NCBI GenBank assembly: GCA_937142855.1
Contig: CAKZQZ010000054.1
Span: 23,719 to 87,718, forward strand
Direction: 5' to 3'
Source of the DNA: an uncultured Alphaproteobacteria bacterium
GTDB taxonomy: Bacteria > Pseudomonadota > Alphaproteobacteria > Puniceispirillales > Marisalimonadaceae
Length of the DNA stretch: 64,000 nt
Positions within the stretch are counted from its first letter, which is position 1. Every line of letters starts with the position of its first letter. This document shows, in pieces, positions 56,872 to 64,000 of this stretch. The position numbers and the translations under genes are program-made. Under the pieces are notes generated by a model. It was not told the origin of the DNA. It searched no databases and worked only from the letters and a program-made list of their open reading frames with translations.

Positions 56872-57624
56872 TTATAAAAGGATTTCTCCTTTAATATATT
56901 TTAATGCCTCATTAGTTTCTGGTTTGTTAAAAAATGTCTTTGAATTTTTTTGCTCTATCACCTCACCTTTATTCATAAAAATTATATTTGTTGCTAATCT
57001 TTTTGCTTGAGCCATATCATGAGTAGTTAAGATTATACATGTGCCCTTTTTATTCTCTTCTAAAATTATATCTTCAATTAATTTTAAAGAAAACGGATCT
57101 AAGTTTGCTGTAGGTTCATCAAGAAGTAATATAGAAGGTTTTGTCAACAAAGCTCTCGCAAGAGATAGTCTTTGTTTTTCTCCGCCAGATAGTAACCTAG
57201 CTGATTTTTGGTCATAACCACCTAACCCACACCTAACAAGACTATTTTGAATGATATTTTTATCAATGTTTTTATAAATATTAGCAATAAATTCCATATT
57301 AGATAATACATTTCTTCTCAACAAAGTGGGATTTTGAAATACCAAGGCTTGCTTTTTTCTAATATCATCACTGTGAAGAAAAGAATTGAAAGTTATTTTA
57401 CCTTTTTGGATATTAGTTAAACCATTAATAGTTTGTAATAAAATACTTTTGCCAGCTCCATTTGGTCCTATTACAGCAGTTATATCTTTGTCATGAATTT
57501 TAAAATTAATTTTATTTAAAATATTTACTGAACCAAAGGAAACTGACAAATTATCAGCTACGATAGGCGTTATTTTTTTTTGAGACGTTTTATCTTTTTT
57601 ATACATACATGTGCCGTTTAGCAT
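56872..57624 (-). CDS. tupC: Tungstate ABC transporter ATP-binding protein
   Basis: The 250-residue ATPase has Walker A 'GPNGAGKS' (about 54-61), the signature 'LLSGGEKQRLSLARAL', Walker B 'ILLLDEPTANLDP' and 'TTHDMAQAKRLA'. Its place after tupB in a TupBC pair defines the role. The frame starts at 57624, but an in-frame ATG at 57606 overlaps the tupB stop closely and is likely the real start. It energises uptake of tungstate or molybdate. It converges with the M20 gene. Confidence 0.85.
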   Translation of the reverse strand: MLNGTCMYKKDKTSQKKITPIVADNLSVSFGSVNILNKINFKIHDKDITAVIGPNGAGKSILLQTINGLTNIQKGKITFNSFLHSDDIRKKQALVFQNPTLLRRNVLSNMEFIANIYKNIDKNIIQNSLVRCGLGGYDQKSARLLSGGEKQRLSLARALLTKPSILLLDEPTANLDPFSLKLIEDIILEENKKGTCIILTTHDMAQAKRLATNIIFMNKGEVIEQKNSKTFFNKPETNEALKYIKGEILL

Positions 57625-58312
57625 TCATCTTTATAGTGATTAATAAAAAGTTAGTAATCAAAGCTATAAATAAGAGAATAATACCTAAGGCTAAAGCTAG
57701 AGATAAATTACCTTTAGATGTTTCTAAAGCTATTGTAGTAGTCATAACTCTTGTTAAATGGTCAATATTACCACCTACTATTATAACAGCGCCCACTTCT
57801 GATATTGCTCTACCGAAACCAGCCAAAATTACCGTTAAAATAGAATATCTAGCATCATAAAGATAAGCCATAATTGCTTTATGGGCAGGTACTACCAAAG
57901 ATGTAAAAAGATTTTTATACTCTTGACTAATTTCTTCAACAATCTGAGCTGTTAAGGAAACTATGATTGGCGTGATTAAGATCATTTGAGCAATTATCAT
58001 AGCGGTTGGTGTATATAAAATTCCAAGCCATCCCAAAGGACCAGACCTAGAGACAATTAAATAAACTACTAAGCCCACAACAACTGGTGGTAAACCCATC
58101 ATAGTATTAAATAAAATTAAAACACTATTCCTACCCCAAAAATTCTTTATCGCCAAAAGTGTACCAAGAGGTAAACCTAACAAACAAGAAAGCAAAAGTG
58201 ATATCCCGCTTACCTTAAATGATAGAATTAGTATTTCAAATAGACTCTCATCAGTCGTTATAACTAATTCAATCGCCTTGTTTAAAGCTTCTAAAATGAT
58301 ATTCATATTCAT
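57599..58312 (-). CDS. tupB: Tungstate ABC transporter permease
   Basis: The 237-residue permease has about five to six helices and the EAA-like loop 'GFGRAISEVGAVIIVGGN' (about 173-190), which is typical of TupB/WtpB. 'GLPPVVVGLVVYLIVSRSGPLG' (split near residues 73-94) is also family-like. It forms an operon with tupC and is divergent from tupA. Its promoter shares a palindrome with tupA's. Confidence 0.87.
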   Translation of the reverse strand: MNMNIILEALNKAIELVITTDESLFEILILSFKVSGISLLLSCLLGLPLGTLLAIKNFWGRNSVLILFNTMMGLPPVVVGLVVYLIVSRSGPLGWLGILYTPTAMIIAQMILITPIIVSLTAQIVEEISQEYKNLFTSLVVPAHKAIMAYLYDARYSILTVILAGFGRAISEVGAVIIVGGNIDHLTRVMTTTIALETSKGNLSLALALGIILLFIALITNFLLITIKMNAKRHMYV

Positions 58313-58338
58313 CTTGATTTTTTATGTTTTAATATGCA

Positions 58339-58367
58339 ATATTATGTTTATTTTACATAAATTGCAA
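58339..58367 (-). promoter_or_regulatory. Predicted tupBC promoter
   Basis: On the minus strand TTGCAA (58367-58362), a 17-base spacer and TAATAT (58344-58339) match a sigma-70 promoter well. The start would be about 20 bases before the tupB ATG. The -35 box is the centre of the 16-bp palindrome. Confidence 0.55.
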
Positions 58368-58381
58368 TTTATCATTATAAT
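58352..58381 (+). promoter_or_regulatory. Predicted tupA promoter
   Basis: TTTACA (58352-58357), an 18-base spacer and a perfect TATAAT (58376-58381). The expected transcript start is only about nine bases before the tupA ATG, and no Shine-Dalgarno is visible, so the mRNA may be nearly leaderless. Confidence 0.6.
58357..58372. promoter_or_regulatory. 16-bp palindrome overlapping both tup promoters
   Basis: ATAAATTGCAATTTAT is a perfect palindrome. It fills most of the tupA spacer and contains the tupBC -35 box. A dimeric repressor bound here would block both promoters. It is not the usual ModE box as I know it; the regulator is unknown. Confidence 0.5.
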
Positions 58382-58396
58382 TAGAATTTAAAATAC

Positions 58397-59203
58397 ATGC
58401 TAAAACTAAAATTTATCATTTTTTGCACTCTACTTTTTTCAAAGCCGTCTTTAGGGGAAAACTCTATTATAGTACAGTCCACCACCTCCACTTATAATTC
58501 TGGCTTTTATAACTACATACTACCAATAATAAAATCCGAAATTAATGTAACCGCTCATGTTGTTTCAGTTGGAACTGGAGCAGCTTTAAAAAATGCTTCA
58601 AATTGTGATGGCGACGTAATTATAGTCCATGCAAAAAAAAGAGAATTAGATTTTGTAGAAAAGGGCTTTGGAGTAAAACGATTTAATTTAATGTACAATG
58701 ATTTTATAATTGTTGGCCCTAAAAATAATTCGGCCAACATAATAATATCTGATGACCCTATAGAAGCTTTTGAGAAAATATTTAATACCTCGTCAATTTT
58801 TATATCTAGAGGAGATGACTCTGGGACACACTTTAAAGAAATGTCTATTTGGGAAAAAGCCAAATTAAAACCACGTCAATTTTCAGGTTCTTGGTATAGA
58901 GAGGTTGGCTCTGGCATGGGGGCAACTCTAAACCTTGCTAGCGGTATGGGAGGATATACTATAACTGACAGAGCTTCTTGGGTAAATTTTAATAATAAAA
59001 ATGACTTAAAAATAGTTGCTGAAAAAAATAAATTACTTTTCAATCAGTACGGAATTATAATGGTAAATCCTTTAAAATGTCCAAATACCAATACAAATGA
59101 TTCAAAGAAATTTATTAACTGGCTAATATCCTCATACGGACAAGAACAAATTAAAAATTTTAAAGTCAAGAATCAGCAGTTGTTTTTCCCTAATGCAAAC
59201 TAG
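58397..59203 (+). CDS. tupA: Tungstate-binding protein TupA
   Basis: The 268-residue periplasmic binding protein has a signal peptide (hydrophobic 'IIFCTLLFSKPSLG'), then 'IIVQSTTSTYNSGFYNYILP' (oxyanion loop), 'VGTGAALKNA', 'DVIIVHAKK' and 'FISRGDDSGTHFKEM'. These are the TupA/WtpA-like family blocks. The TupABC system binds tungstate very tightly and can take molybdate. This suits the moaA, xdhC and MobA-like genes in the window. It is divergent from tupBC. Confidence 0.88.
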   Translation: MLKLKFIIFCTLLFSKPSLGENSIIVQSTTSTYNSGFYNYILPIIKSEINVTAHVVSVGTGAALKNASNCDGDVIIVHAKKRELDFVEKGFGVKRFNLMYNDFIIVGPKNNSANIIISDDPIEAFEKIFNTSSIFISRGDDSGTHFKEMSIWEKAKLKPRQFSGSWYREVGSGMGATLNLASGMGGYTITDRASWVNFNNKNDLKIVAEKNKLLFNQYGIIMVNPLKCPNTNTNDSKKFINWLISSYGQEQIKNFKVKNQQLFFPNAN

Positions 59204-59207
59204 TTTA

Positions 59208-59678
59208 TTAAACAACACATTGTTCTAGCGGCAAAACATATGAATTCTTCATTTCTTGTAAAGAAATACTTGAGGACATTTTGGTAAACTCAATTTCACC
59301 AATCAATTTTTGCTGAAATTTGTCATAATCTTCAATACTTGGAGCTACAATTTTTAACAAATAGTCTGCGTCTGAACCAGTTAATCTATGCGCCTCTATG
59401 ATTTCATCATGTTTCTCTATCAAACTTTGAAAATTAGAAATCCAATCTTTTGAGTGATGACTGACTCTTATAGACAAAAAAACAACTATAGATAAATTTA
59501 TTGCCTCGCGGTTCAGCACTATAGTTTTTGCAGAAATGACTCCATTCTCTTCCATTTTTTTTATTCTGTTCCAGCAGGGGGTTGCAGACACCCCTACCCT
59601 TTTAGAAATCTCAGATAAGGGCAGACCTGAATTTTTTTGAATCAGAGCCAAAATTTTTAAATCAACATCATCTAACAT
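59208..59678 (-). CDS. Lrp/AsnC family transcriptional regulator
   Basis: The 156-residue regulator starts with the winged-helix 'DDVDLKILALIQKNSGLPLS' (2-21) and 'RVGVSATPCWNRIKKMEENGVI' (split near 27-48). A C-terminal RAM domain ('EAHRLTGSDADYLLKIVAPS') follows, the amino-acid effector domain. A strong GGAGG lies before the ATG. It is divergent from the ssuA-like gene and may control it or itself. A possible operator is at 59691-59704. Confidence 0.88.
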   Translation of the reverse strand: MLDDVDLKILALIQKNSGLPLSEISKRVGVSATPCWNRIKKMEENGVISAKTIVLNREAINLSIVVFLSIRVSHHSKDWISNFQSLIEKHDEIIEAHRLTGSDADYLLKIVAPSIEDYDKFQQKLIGEIEFTKMSSSISLQEMKNSYVLPLEQCVV

Positions 59679-59690
59679 AAATCCTCCAAA

Positions 59691-59704
59691 AGAAAAAATT
59701 TTCT
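59691..59704. promoter_or_regulatory. Possible Lrp-type operator
   Basis: AGAAAA-AA-TTTTCT lies 13 bases before the Lrp-family start and on the promoter side of the ssuA-like gene. The AG...A/T-rich...CT layout is like Lrp sites, but the centre spacing is not an exact match to the E. coli consensus. Confidence 0.3.
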
Positions 59705-59801
59705 AAAATTAAGATTTATTAAAAAAAATTATTTAAATGTCAATATTTATTATTGCTATAAAAGAATATTTATCTATTTCTTTTTCAAAAGGAGATTTGC
59801 A

Positions 59802-60788
59802 ATGAACACATTTGTAATAAAAAAACTTAGGAAATTTTTATTTAAAACATTTTTTTTAATTATTTCTTTGGCATTAGCTTCAAAAGCATTTTCAAATAAC
59901 TTGAAGGTCATAACAATTGATTATGCTTACTATAATCCTGTTAGCTTACTTATGAAAGATAGAAAATCTCTAGAAAGAGAATTTGAAAAAGATCAAATCA
60001 AAATTAGATGGGTTCTTTCTTTAGGATCAAATAAGGCACTTGAATATCTTAATGGAGGAAGTATAGATTTCGGGTCTACTGCTGGTGCAGCTTCAGTAAT
60101 TGGTAGAGCTAACGGTATTCCTATAAAGGCCATATATGTTTATTCAAAACCAGAATGGACAGCACTTGTAACTAATAAAAGTAGTGGAATTAATAGTATA
60201 AGAGACCTTGTTGGCAAAAGGGTCGCCGTTACTAGAGGAACAGATCCTCATATTTTTTTATTGCAAGCCCTAGACAGCGTTGGATTAACTGAAAAAAATA
60301 TAAAACCTGTTCTTTTACAACATCCTGACGGATACAGGGCATTGGTGAGTGGACAAGTTGATGCTTGGGCAGGTTTAGATCCTCATATGGCAAAAGGCGA
60401 ATTAGAGACTAAAACACCACTATTTTATAGAAATGCCGACCTAAATACATATGGAATATTGAATGTTAGGGAAGAGTTTGCTTCTAAAAACCCTTTAATT
60501 GTAAATAGAGTGTTAAAAATTTATGAGCTCAACCGTAAGTATGCCATTGCTAATAAAAACGAGCTAAAACAATCTTTAATTAAAGCCGTAAAACTTAGTG
60601 ATGATGTTGCAGAAAAACAACTAAGTGAAAGAACAGATATATCTAATCCACATATAGGCCCTAAACAAATAAACACTTTTTTAGCCGCAGGAAATATTTT
60701 ACAAAAAATTGGGATAATAAAAGAATCAATTTCTATAGAAAATATTGTTAATGAATTAGTAGATACCAGTTATCTAACAAAGAATTAA
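59802..60788 (+). CDS. Aliphatic sulfonate ABC transporter binding protein (SsuA-like)
   Basis: The 328-residue protein has a signal peptide ('FKTFFLIISLALASKAFS'), then 'TIDYAYYNPVSLLMKDR', 'GSNKALEYLNGGSIDFGSTAG' (split near 76-96), 'LVGKRVAVTRGTDPHIFLL' and 'QVDAWAGLDPHMA'. This is the SsuA/TauA-type family for sulfonates, nitrate or thiamine precursors; 'sulfonate' is the best fit but not certain. An AAGGAG lies before the ATG. It leads an A-C-B operon. Confidence 0.82.
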   Translation: MNTFVIKKLRKFLFKTFFLIISLALASKAFSNNLKVITIDYAYYNPVSLLMKDRKSLEREFEKDQIKIRWVLSLGSNKALEYLNGGSIDFGSTAGAASVIGRANGIPIKAIYVYSKPEWTALVTNKSSGINSIRDLVGKRVAVTRGTDPHIFLLQALDSVGLTEKNIKPVLLQHPDGYRALVSGQVDAWAGLDPHMAKGELETKTPLFYRNADLNTYGILNVREEFASKNPLIVNRVLKIYELNRKYAIANKNELKQSLIKAVKLSDDVAEKQLSERTDISNPHIGPKQINTFLAAGNILQKIGIIKESISIENIVNELVDTSYLTKN

Positions 60789-60803
60789 TTATAATTATTT
60801 AAT

Positions 60804-61664
60804 ATGTATTTAATTTTAAAAAACATAAATTTAAAGTTACAGGATAAATTTCCTAAATATTTATCCTGTAATTTAATTTATCAATTATCGCATAATATAA
60901 TTGGTATTGTTCTTCCAATAATAATTATTATTATTTGGTATTTACTAACTATAACTGAAACTGTTCGAAATAATCTTTTACCTCCTCCACAGGAAGTTAT
61001 TGACGAATTATTAAACCTGTCTAGTGATGGCACTTTATTTTCCCATATTTTAATTACTTTAAGTAGAGTTTTCTATGGGTTTGTTTTTGGAGCTGTCGTC
61101 GCTACTATTTTGGGTGTAATAACAGGTGTTTCTCCAACTTTAAGAAGCTTTTTTGACCCAACCATACAAGCCTTAAAGGCCGTGCCTTCTCTAGCCTGGG
61201 TTCCACTATTTATTCTATGGTTTGGTATTTTTGAAGATAGCAAAATAGCTCTAATATCTGTAGGAGTGTTTTTCCCAATTTATTTAAATTTGATGATGGG
61301 AATAAGACAAATAGATAAAAAAATGATCGAAGTAGCTCATATTAATAACCTTAACTACTTCCAAACAGTTAGATGGGTTTTATTACCCGGAATTATTCCA
61401 GAATGGGTAACAGGTCTAAGGAGTGGACTTGCTCTTGGGTGGATGTTTGTTATAGCTGCGGAATTAATGGGAGCAAGTGAAGGACTAGGATATTTAATGA
61501 TAGATGGTCAAATGACAGGAAGACCTGCTTTAATAATAGGGGCATTAATATTATTTGCAATCATTGGGAAAATAACTGATGAGATTTTATATATTTCAGC
61601 AAAACCATTTTTAAAATGGAAAGTTTCTTTAAACACAATGCAAGAAGAGGAAAATAATGCTTAA
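60804..61664 (+). CDS. Sulfonate-type ABC transporter permease (SsuC-like)
   Basis: The 286-residue permease has about six helices. 'LPPPQEVIDELLNL' (about 59-72) is the family entry motif, 'ALKAVPSLAWVPLFILWFG' (about 124-142) follows, and 'VLLPGIIPEWVTGLRSGLALG' (split near 192-212) is the coupling loop. The first 50 codons contain a perfect 12-bp RNA hairpin (60837-60871). No other ATG is available before helix 1. The last eight bases overlap the ATPase gene. Confidence 0.85.
   Translation: MYLILKNINLKLQDKFPKYLSCNLIYQLSHNIIGIVLPIIIIIIWYLLTITETVRNNLLPPPQEVIDELLNLSSDGTLFSHILITLSRVFYGFVFGAVVATILGVITGVSPTLRSFFDPTIQALKAVPSLAWVPLFILWFGIFEDSKIALISVGVFFPIYLNLMMGIRQIDKKMIEVAHINNLNYFQTVRWVLLPGIIPEWVTGLRSGLALGWMFVIAAELMGASEGLGYLMIDGQMTGRPALIIGALILFAIIGKITDEILYISAKPFLKWKVSLNTMQEEENNA
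60837..60871 (+). repeat. Perfect 12-bp hairpin inside the ssuC-like 5' coding region
   Basis: TTACAGGATAAA (60837-60848) and TTTATCCTGTAA (60860-60871) are exact reverse complements around an 11-base loop, then TTTAATTTAT follows. It lies at codons 12-23 of the permease gene. It looks like a terminator or mRNA-stabilising stem placed between binding-protein and permease genes. Confidence 0.7.
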
Positions 61665-62415
61665 AATACATAACGTTTCCAAAGCTTTTAAGAACAATGA
61701 TAAATCTGTCAATGTACTTGAAAATATAAACTTGTTTGTTGAAAAACAAGAAATACTATCCTTAGTAGGTCAAAGTGGATGCGGTAAATCTACATTATTA
61801 AGAATTATTTCTGGCCTTGAAAAAGCTTCATCAGGACATGTTAAGCTTTATGACGAAATTATAACTAAACCATCCTCAAGCATAGCTATGGTTTTCCAAG
61901 ATCCACGCCTAATGCCATGGCTTAACGTTTTCGATAATATAAAATTATCAATACTGAATGATAATAAAGAAACCCAGAAATTTAAAATTAACAATACACT
62001 TAAAAAAGTTGGGTTGGAAAATGCTGGAGATTTATGGCCAAGACAACTTTCTGGTGGTATGGCCCAAAGAGTTGCTATAGCTAGGGCACTTGTTCAAGAA
62101 CCAAAAGTACTATTACTAGACGAACCCTTTAGCGCTCTAGATAGCTTCACAAAGACAAATCTACATGAACATGTAAAAGATTTATGGTCTTCTTTAAAAA
62201 TAACTATTGTTATGGTTACACATGATATTAATGAAGCCACAGGAATGTCTGACCGAATTTTAGTTCTTCAAAAACCAGTTAAAAATAAAATTTCGAAAAA
62301 TGAAATTATAAAAATTAATCAGCCAAGGTCATCATATAAGAATGACGAATATAATGAATTAATTAAAAATTGTATTTTTAAGACAAATAATATTCAGACC
62401 GCTGCTTTCATTTAA
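61657..62415 (+). CDS. Sulfonate-type ABC transporter ATPase (SsuB-like)
   Basis: The 252-residue ATPase has Walker A 'GQSGCGKST' (about 38-46), a Q-loop at 'VFQDPRLMPWLNVFDNI', the signature 'QLSGGMAQRVAIARAL' (about 131-146), Walker B 'VLLLDEPFSALD' and 'VTHDINEA'. 'DPRLMPW' is typical of Ssu/Tau/Nrt ATPases. It starts within the ssuC-like gene end, with GAGGAAAA upstream. It converges with the SDR gene. Confidence 0.88.
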   Translation: MLKIHNVSKAFKNNDKSVNVLENINLFVEKQEILSLVGQSGCGKSTLLRIISGLEKASSGHVKLYDEIITKPSSSIAMVFQDPRLMPWLNVFDNIKLSILNDNKETQKFKINNTLKKVGLENAGDLWPRQLSGGMAQRVAIARALVQEPKVLLLDEPFSALDSFTKTNLHEHVKDLWSSLKITIVMVTHDINEATGMSDRILVLQKPVKNKISKNEIIKINQPRSSYKNDEYNELIKNCIFKTNNIQTAAFI

Positions 62416-62422
62416 GCTAAAG

Positions 62423-63193
62423 TTACAATGATGCAGTTATTCCACCATCTACATAAAGTATGTGGCCATTTACAAAGTCTGAAGCTTTAGAACTCAAAAA
62501 AATACTTGCACCAACAAGTTCTTCGACTTTTCCCCATCTTCCAGCAGGAGTTCTCTTTTCCAACCAAGAAGTGAACTCTTTGTCAGAGACAAGTGCTGCA
62601 TTTAATGGAGTATCAAAATAACCTGGAGCAAGGGCATTACATTGAATCCCATATTTAGCCCAATCTGTTGCCATTCCCTTTGTAAGATTACCTACAGCAC
62701 CCTTTGTTGCTGTATATGGTGCTATCCCAGGCCTTGCTAATGAAGTCTGAACACTTGCTATATTAATAATTTTTCCATAACCCCGTTTAATCATATGTTT
62801 GGCAACAGCTTGGCCTACATTAAAAATGGAAGAGACATTTGTACTTAATAATTTTTCAAACATATCAGATGGGAAGTCTTCAAGAGGAGATCTAAACTGC
62901 ATTCCTGCATTGTTAATGAGAATGTCAATTGATCCAAATTCTTCTTCAAAATCATCAATTTTATTTTTAGTCTCTTTTTGATCAGTAACATCAAAACATA
63001 ATTGGTATAATCTATGTGAAGAGTTTAGAGATTTAGCTGCGTTATTTAACTTTTCTTTATTTCTTCCGTTTAGAATAATTTCAGCGCCAGCATCACTTAA
63101 GCCTCTAGCTAATGCATAACCTATTCCTTGAGAAGAACCTGTAATGAGAGCTTTTTTACCTTTAAGGTTAAATAATTCAATACTAGAAACCAT
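62423..63193 (-). CDS. SDR family oxidoreductase (gluconate 5-dehydrogenase-like)
   Basis: The short-chain dehydrogenase has the coenzyme loop 'TGSSQGIGYALA' (about 18-29), 'NNAGMQFRSP', the catalytic serine in 'NIASVQTSLA' and Y-x-x-x-K in 'APYTATKGA'. Sequence and partner suggest IdnO-type activity on 5-keto-gluconate. The ATG at 63193 has GGAGA six bases before it; an upstream TTG at 63205 overlaps that site. It is divergent from the idnD-like gene, so the pair may form a sugar-acid route. Confidence 0.82.
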   Translation of the reverse strand: MVSSIELFNLKGKKALITGSSQGIGYALARGLSDAGAEIILNGRNKEKLNNAAKSLNSSHRLYQLCFDVTDQKETKNKIDDFEEEFGSIDILINNAGMQFRSPLEDFPSDMFEKLLSTNVSSIFNVGQAVAKHMIKRGYGKIINIASVQTSLARPGIAPYTATKGAVGNLTKGMATDWAKYGIQCNALAPGYFDTPLNAALVSDKEFTSWLEKRTPAGRWGKVEELVGASIFLSSKASDFVNGHILYVDGGITASL

Positions 63194-63296
63194 TCTTTTC
63201 TCCAAATTTAAAGTGTTGAATATATATAAATAATAAAATTATTGCTAATTTTCTCTCATAAACTTAATTTTAAATAATTATTCATTAGGAGACACA

Positions 63297-64000
63297 ATGA
63301 GATCCTTAAAAATTCATGGCCCTGAAGATCTAAGAATAGAAGATTATCCCTTAGAAAACATTTCACCTTATCAAGTTGAAGTCTCCATTGCTATTGGGGG
63401 TATATGTGGAACTGATCTACACTATTATAAACATGGAGGCTTTGGTCAAATAAAGTTAAAAGAACCAATGATTTTAGGCCATGAAGTATCAGGGTATATA
63501 AGTAAAATAGGATCAGAAGTATCAAACTTATCAATTGGCCAATTGGTTTCCGTGTCGCCATCAAGGCCGTGTAACAAATGTAATTTTTGTTTTAATGGAC
63601 TCCAAATTCACTGTTCTAATATGCAATTTTATGGATCAGCTATGCCATTCCCACATATTCAAGGAGCATTTAGAGAAAATTTAATTGCAGAAGCTTATCA
63701 ATGTATTCCTGCCGATGGTCTTTCTCCAGAAGAAGCAGCCATGGCTGAACCTCTTGCAGTTTGCTTACATGCTACCAAACAAGCTAAAGATATTTTCGGC
63801 AAAAAAGTTCTCATTGTTGGCTCCGGTCCAATTGGAACACTCTGTGTTTTATCTGCCAGGAGAGCAGGAGCAAAAGAAATTTTTGTTACAGACATTTCTG
63901 ACAAAGCTCTAGAATATTCAAAATCAGTTGGCGCTGATAAAGTTATCAATACTGCTCAAAATAAAAATCTAATTGAAGAACTACAAAGTGGAAAAGGTTA
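63297..64000 (+). CDS. L-idonate 5-dehydrogenase-like zinc alcohol dehydrogenase (3' end outside window)
   Basis: About 234 codons are visible, and the gene runs off the right edge. The ligands of the catalytic zinc are C37 ('GGICGTD') and H62-E63 ('GHE'). The structural zinc site has C92, C95, C98 and C106. The Rossmann loop 'IVGSGPIGTL' follows. Overall it resembles L-idonate 5-dehydrogenase or sorbitol dehydrogenase. TTAGGAGA lies before the ATG at 63297. Divergence from the gluconate 5-dehydrogenase-like gene supports the idonate-type role. Confidence 0.82.
   Translation, partial: MRSLKIHGPEDLRIEDYPLENISPYQVEVSIAIGGICGTDLHYYKHGGFGQIKLKEPMILGHEVSGYISKIGSEVSNLSIGQLVSVSPSRPCNKCNFCFNGLQIHCSNMQFYGSAMPFPHIQGAFRENLIAEAYQCIPADGLSPEEAAMAEPLAVCLHATKQAKDIFGKKVLIVGSGPIGTLCVLSARRAGAKEIFVTDISDKALEYSKSVGADKVINTAQNKNLIEELQSGKG

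Noticed and set aside
56877..56892. AAAGGA-TTTC-TCCTTT hairpin after the M20 gene
   Set aside because: It lies within the tupC coding end, the stem is six bases and the following bases are not a T run; too weak to list.
63229..63243. AATAAT-AAA-ATTATT repeat between the idnO-like and idnD-like genes
   Set aside because: All A/T and short; expected by chance in this base composition.

Overview
The window is a strongly AT-rich, gene-dense stretch of bacterial chromosome. Genes sit back to back or overlap by a few bases, no intergenic gap exceeds about 220 bases, and I see no insertion sequences, phage genes, rRNA or CRISPR arrays. The gene families point to an alphaproteobacterium: a long-form dCTP deaminase, an IalB-like protein, CoxG/XdhC/MobA-like molybdo-enzyme helpers, Coq7, a pssA-psd pair and a pcc-mcm propionate operon. 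The base composition and compactness suggest a streamlined, probably marine, free-living lineage. I cannot name the genus from sequence alone.

Layout. 1-5.9 kb: the end of a CoxG-like gene, tRNA-Leu(CAA), a DedA-like/dsbB/coq7 run, an HNH nuclease, an esterase, moaA and an MFS transporter. 5.9-14.7 kb: a P1-type peptidase, the phosphatidylethanolamine pair psd-pssA, two small unknown proteins, a secreted protein with three Ig-like repeats, bioY, xdhC plus a MobA-like nucleotidyltransferase, and typA. 14.8-26.9 kb: an RND efflux pump with its adaptor, pckA, a flavin monooxygenase, a glutathione peroxidase, a BI-1 protein, rlmN, ialB, argG and a small exported protein. 27-36.3 kb: a quinone reductase-like gene and the full propionyl-CoA route, pccB-pccA-mcm-prpE on the minus strand with the epimerase divergent. 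36.3-47.4 kb: sprT-like, an orphan ABC ATPase, folE, trkH, hslO, argF-argD, dcd, an ABC-2 permease, recX and acs. 47.4-57 kb: a class I CoA-transferase pair, TPR and DUF4864-like secreted proteins, a rhodanese, a DUF1932 dehydrogenase, three transporters, a hydrolase and an M20 amidohydrolase. 57-64 kb: divergent tupBC/tupA (tungstate/molybdate uptake), an Lrp regulator, an ssuACB-like sulfonate transporter, and a convergent idnO-like/idnD-like pair cut by the window end.

How the genes fit together. CoxG, MoaA, XdhC, the MobA-like enzyme and TupABC all serve molybdenum or tungsten enzymes, so the cell probably makes at least one Mo-hydroxylase whose structural genes lie outside the window, perhaps just beyond the left edge. 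PrpE, Pcc, the epimerase and the mutase turn propionate into succinyl-CoA. Acs handles acetate, and PckA links the C4 pool to sugars. ArgF, ArgG and ArgD are three steps of arginine synthesis in two places.

I found no clearly new multi-gene system. The best leads are regulatory: a 16-bp perfect palindrome lying inside both divergent tup promoters; a 12-bp perfect hairpin inside the first codons of the ssuC-like gene; a 16-bp palindrome just before pccB; alternative hairpins in the typA leader; and a 19-codon open frame overlapping the argG start.
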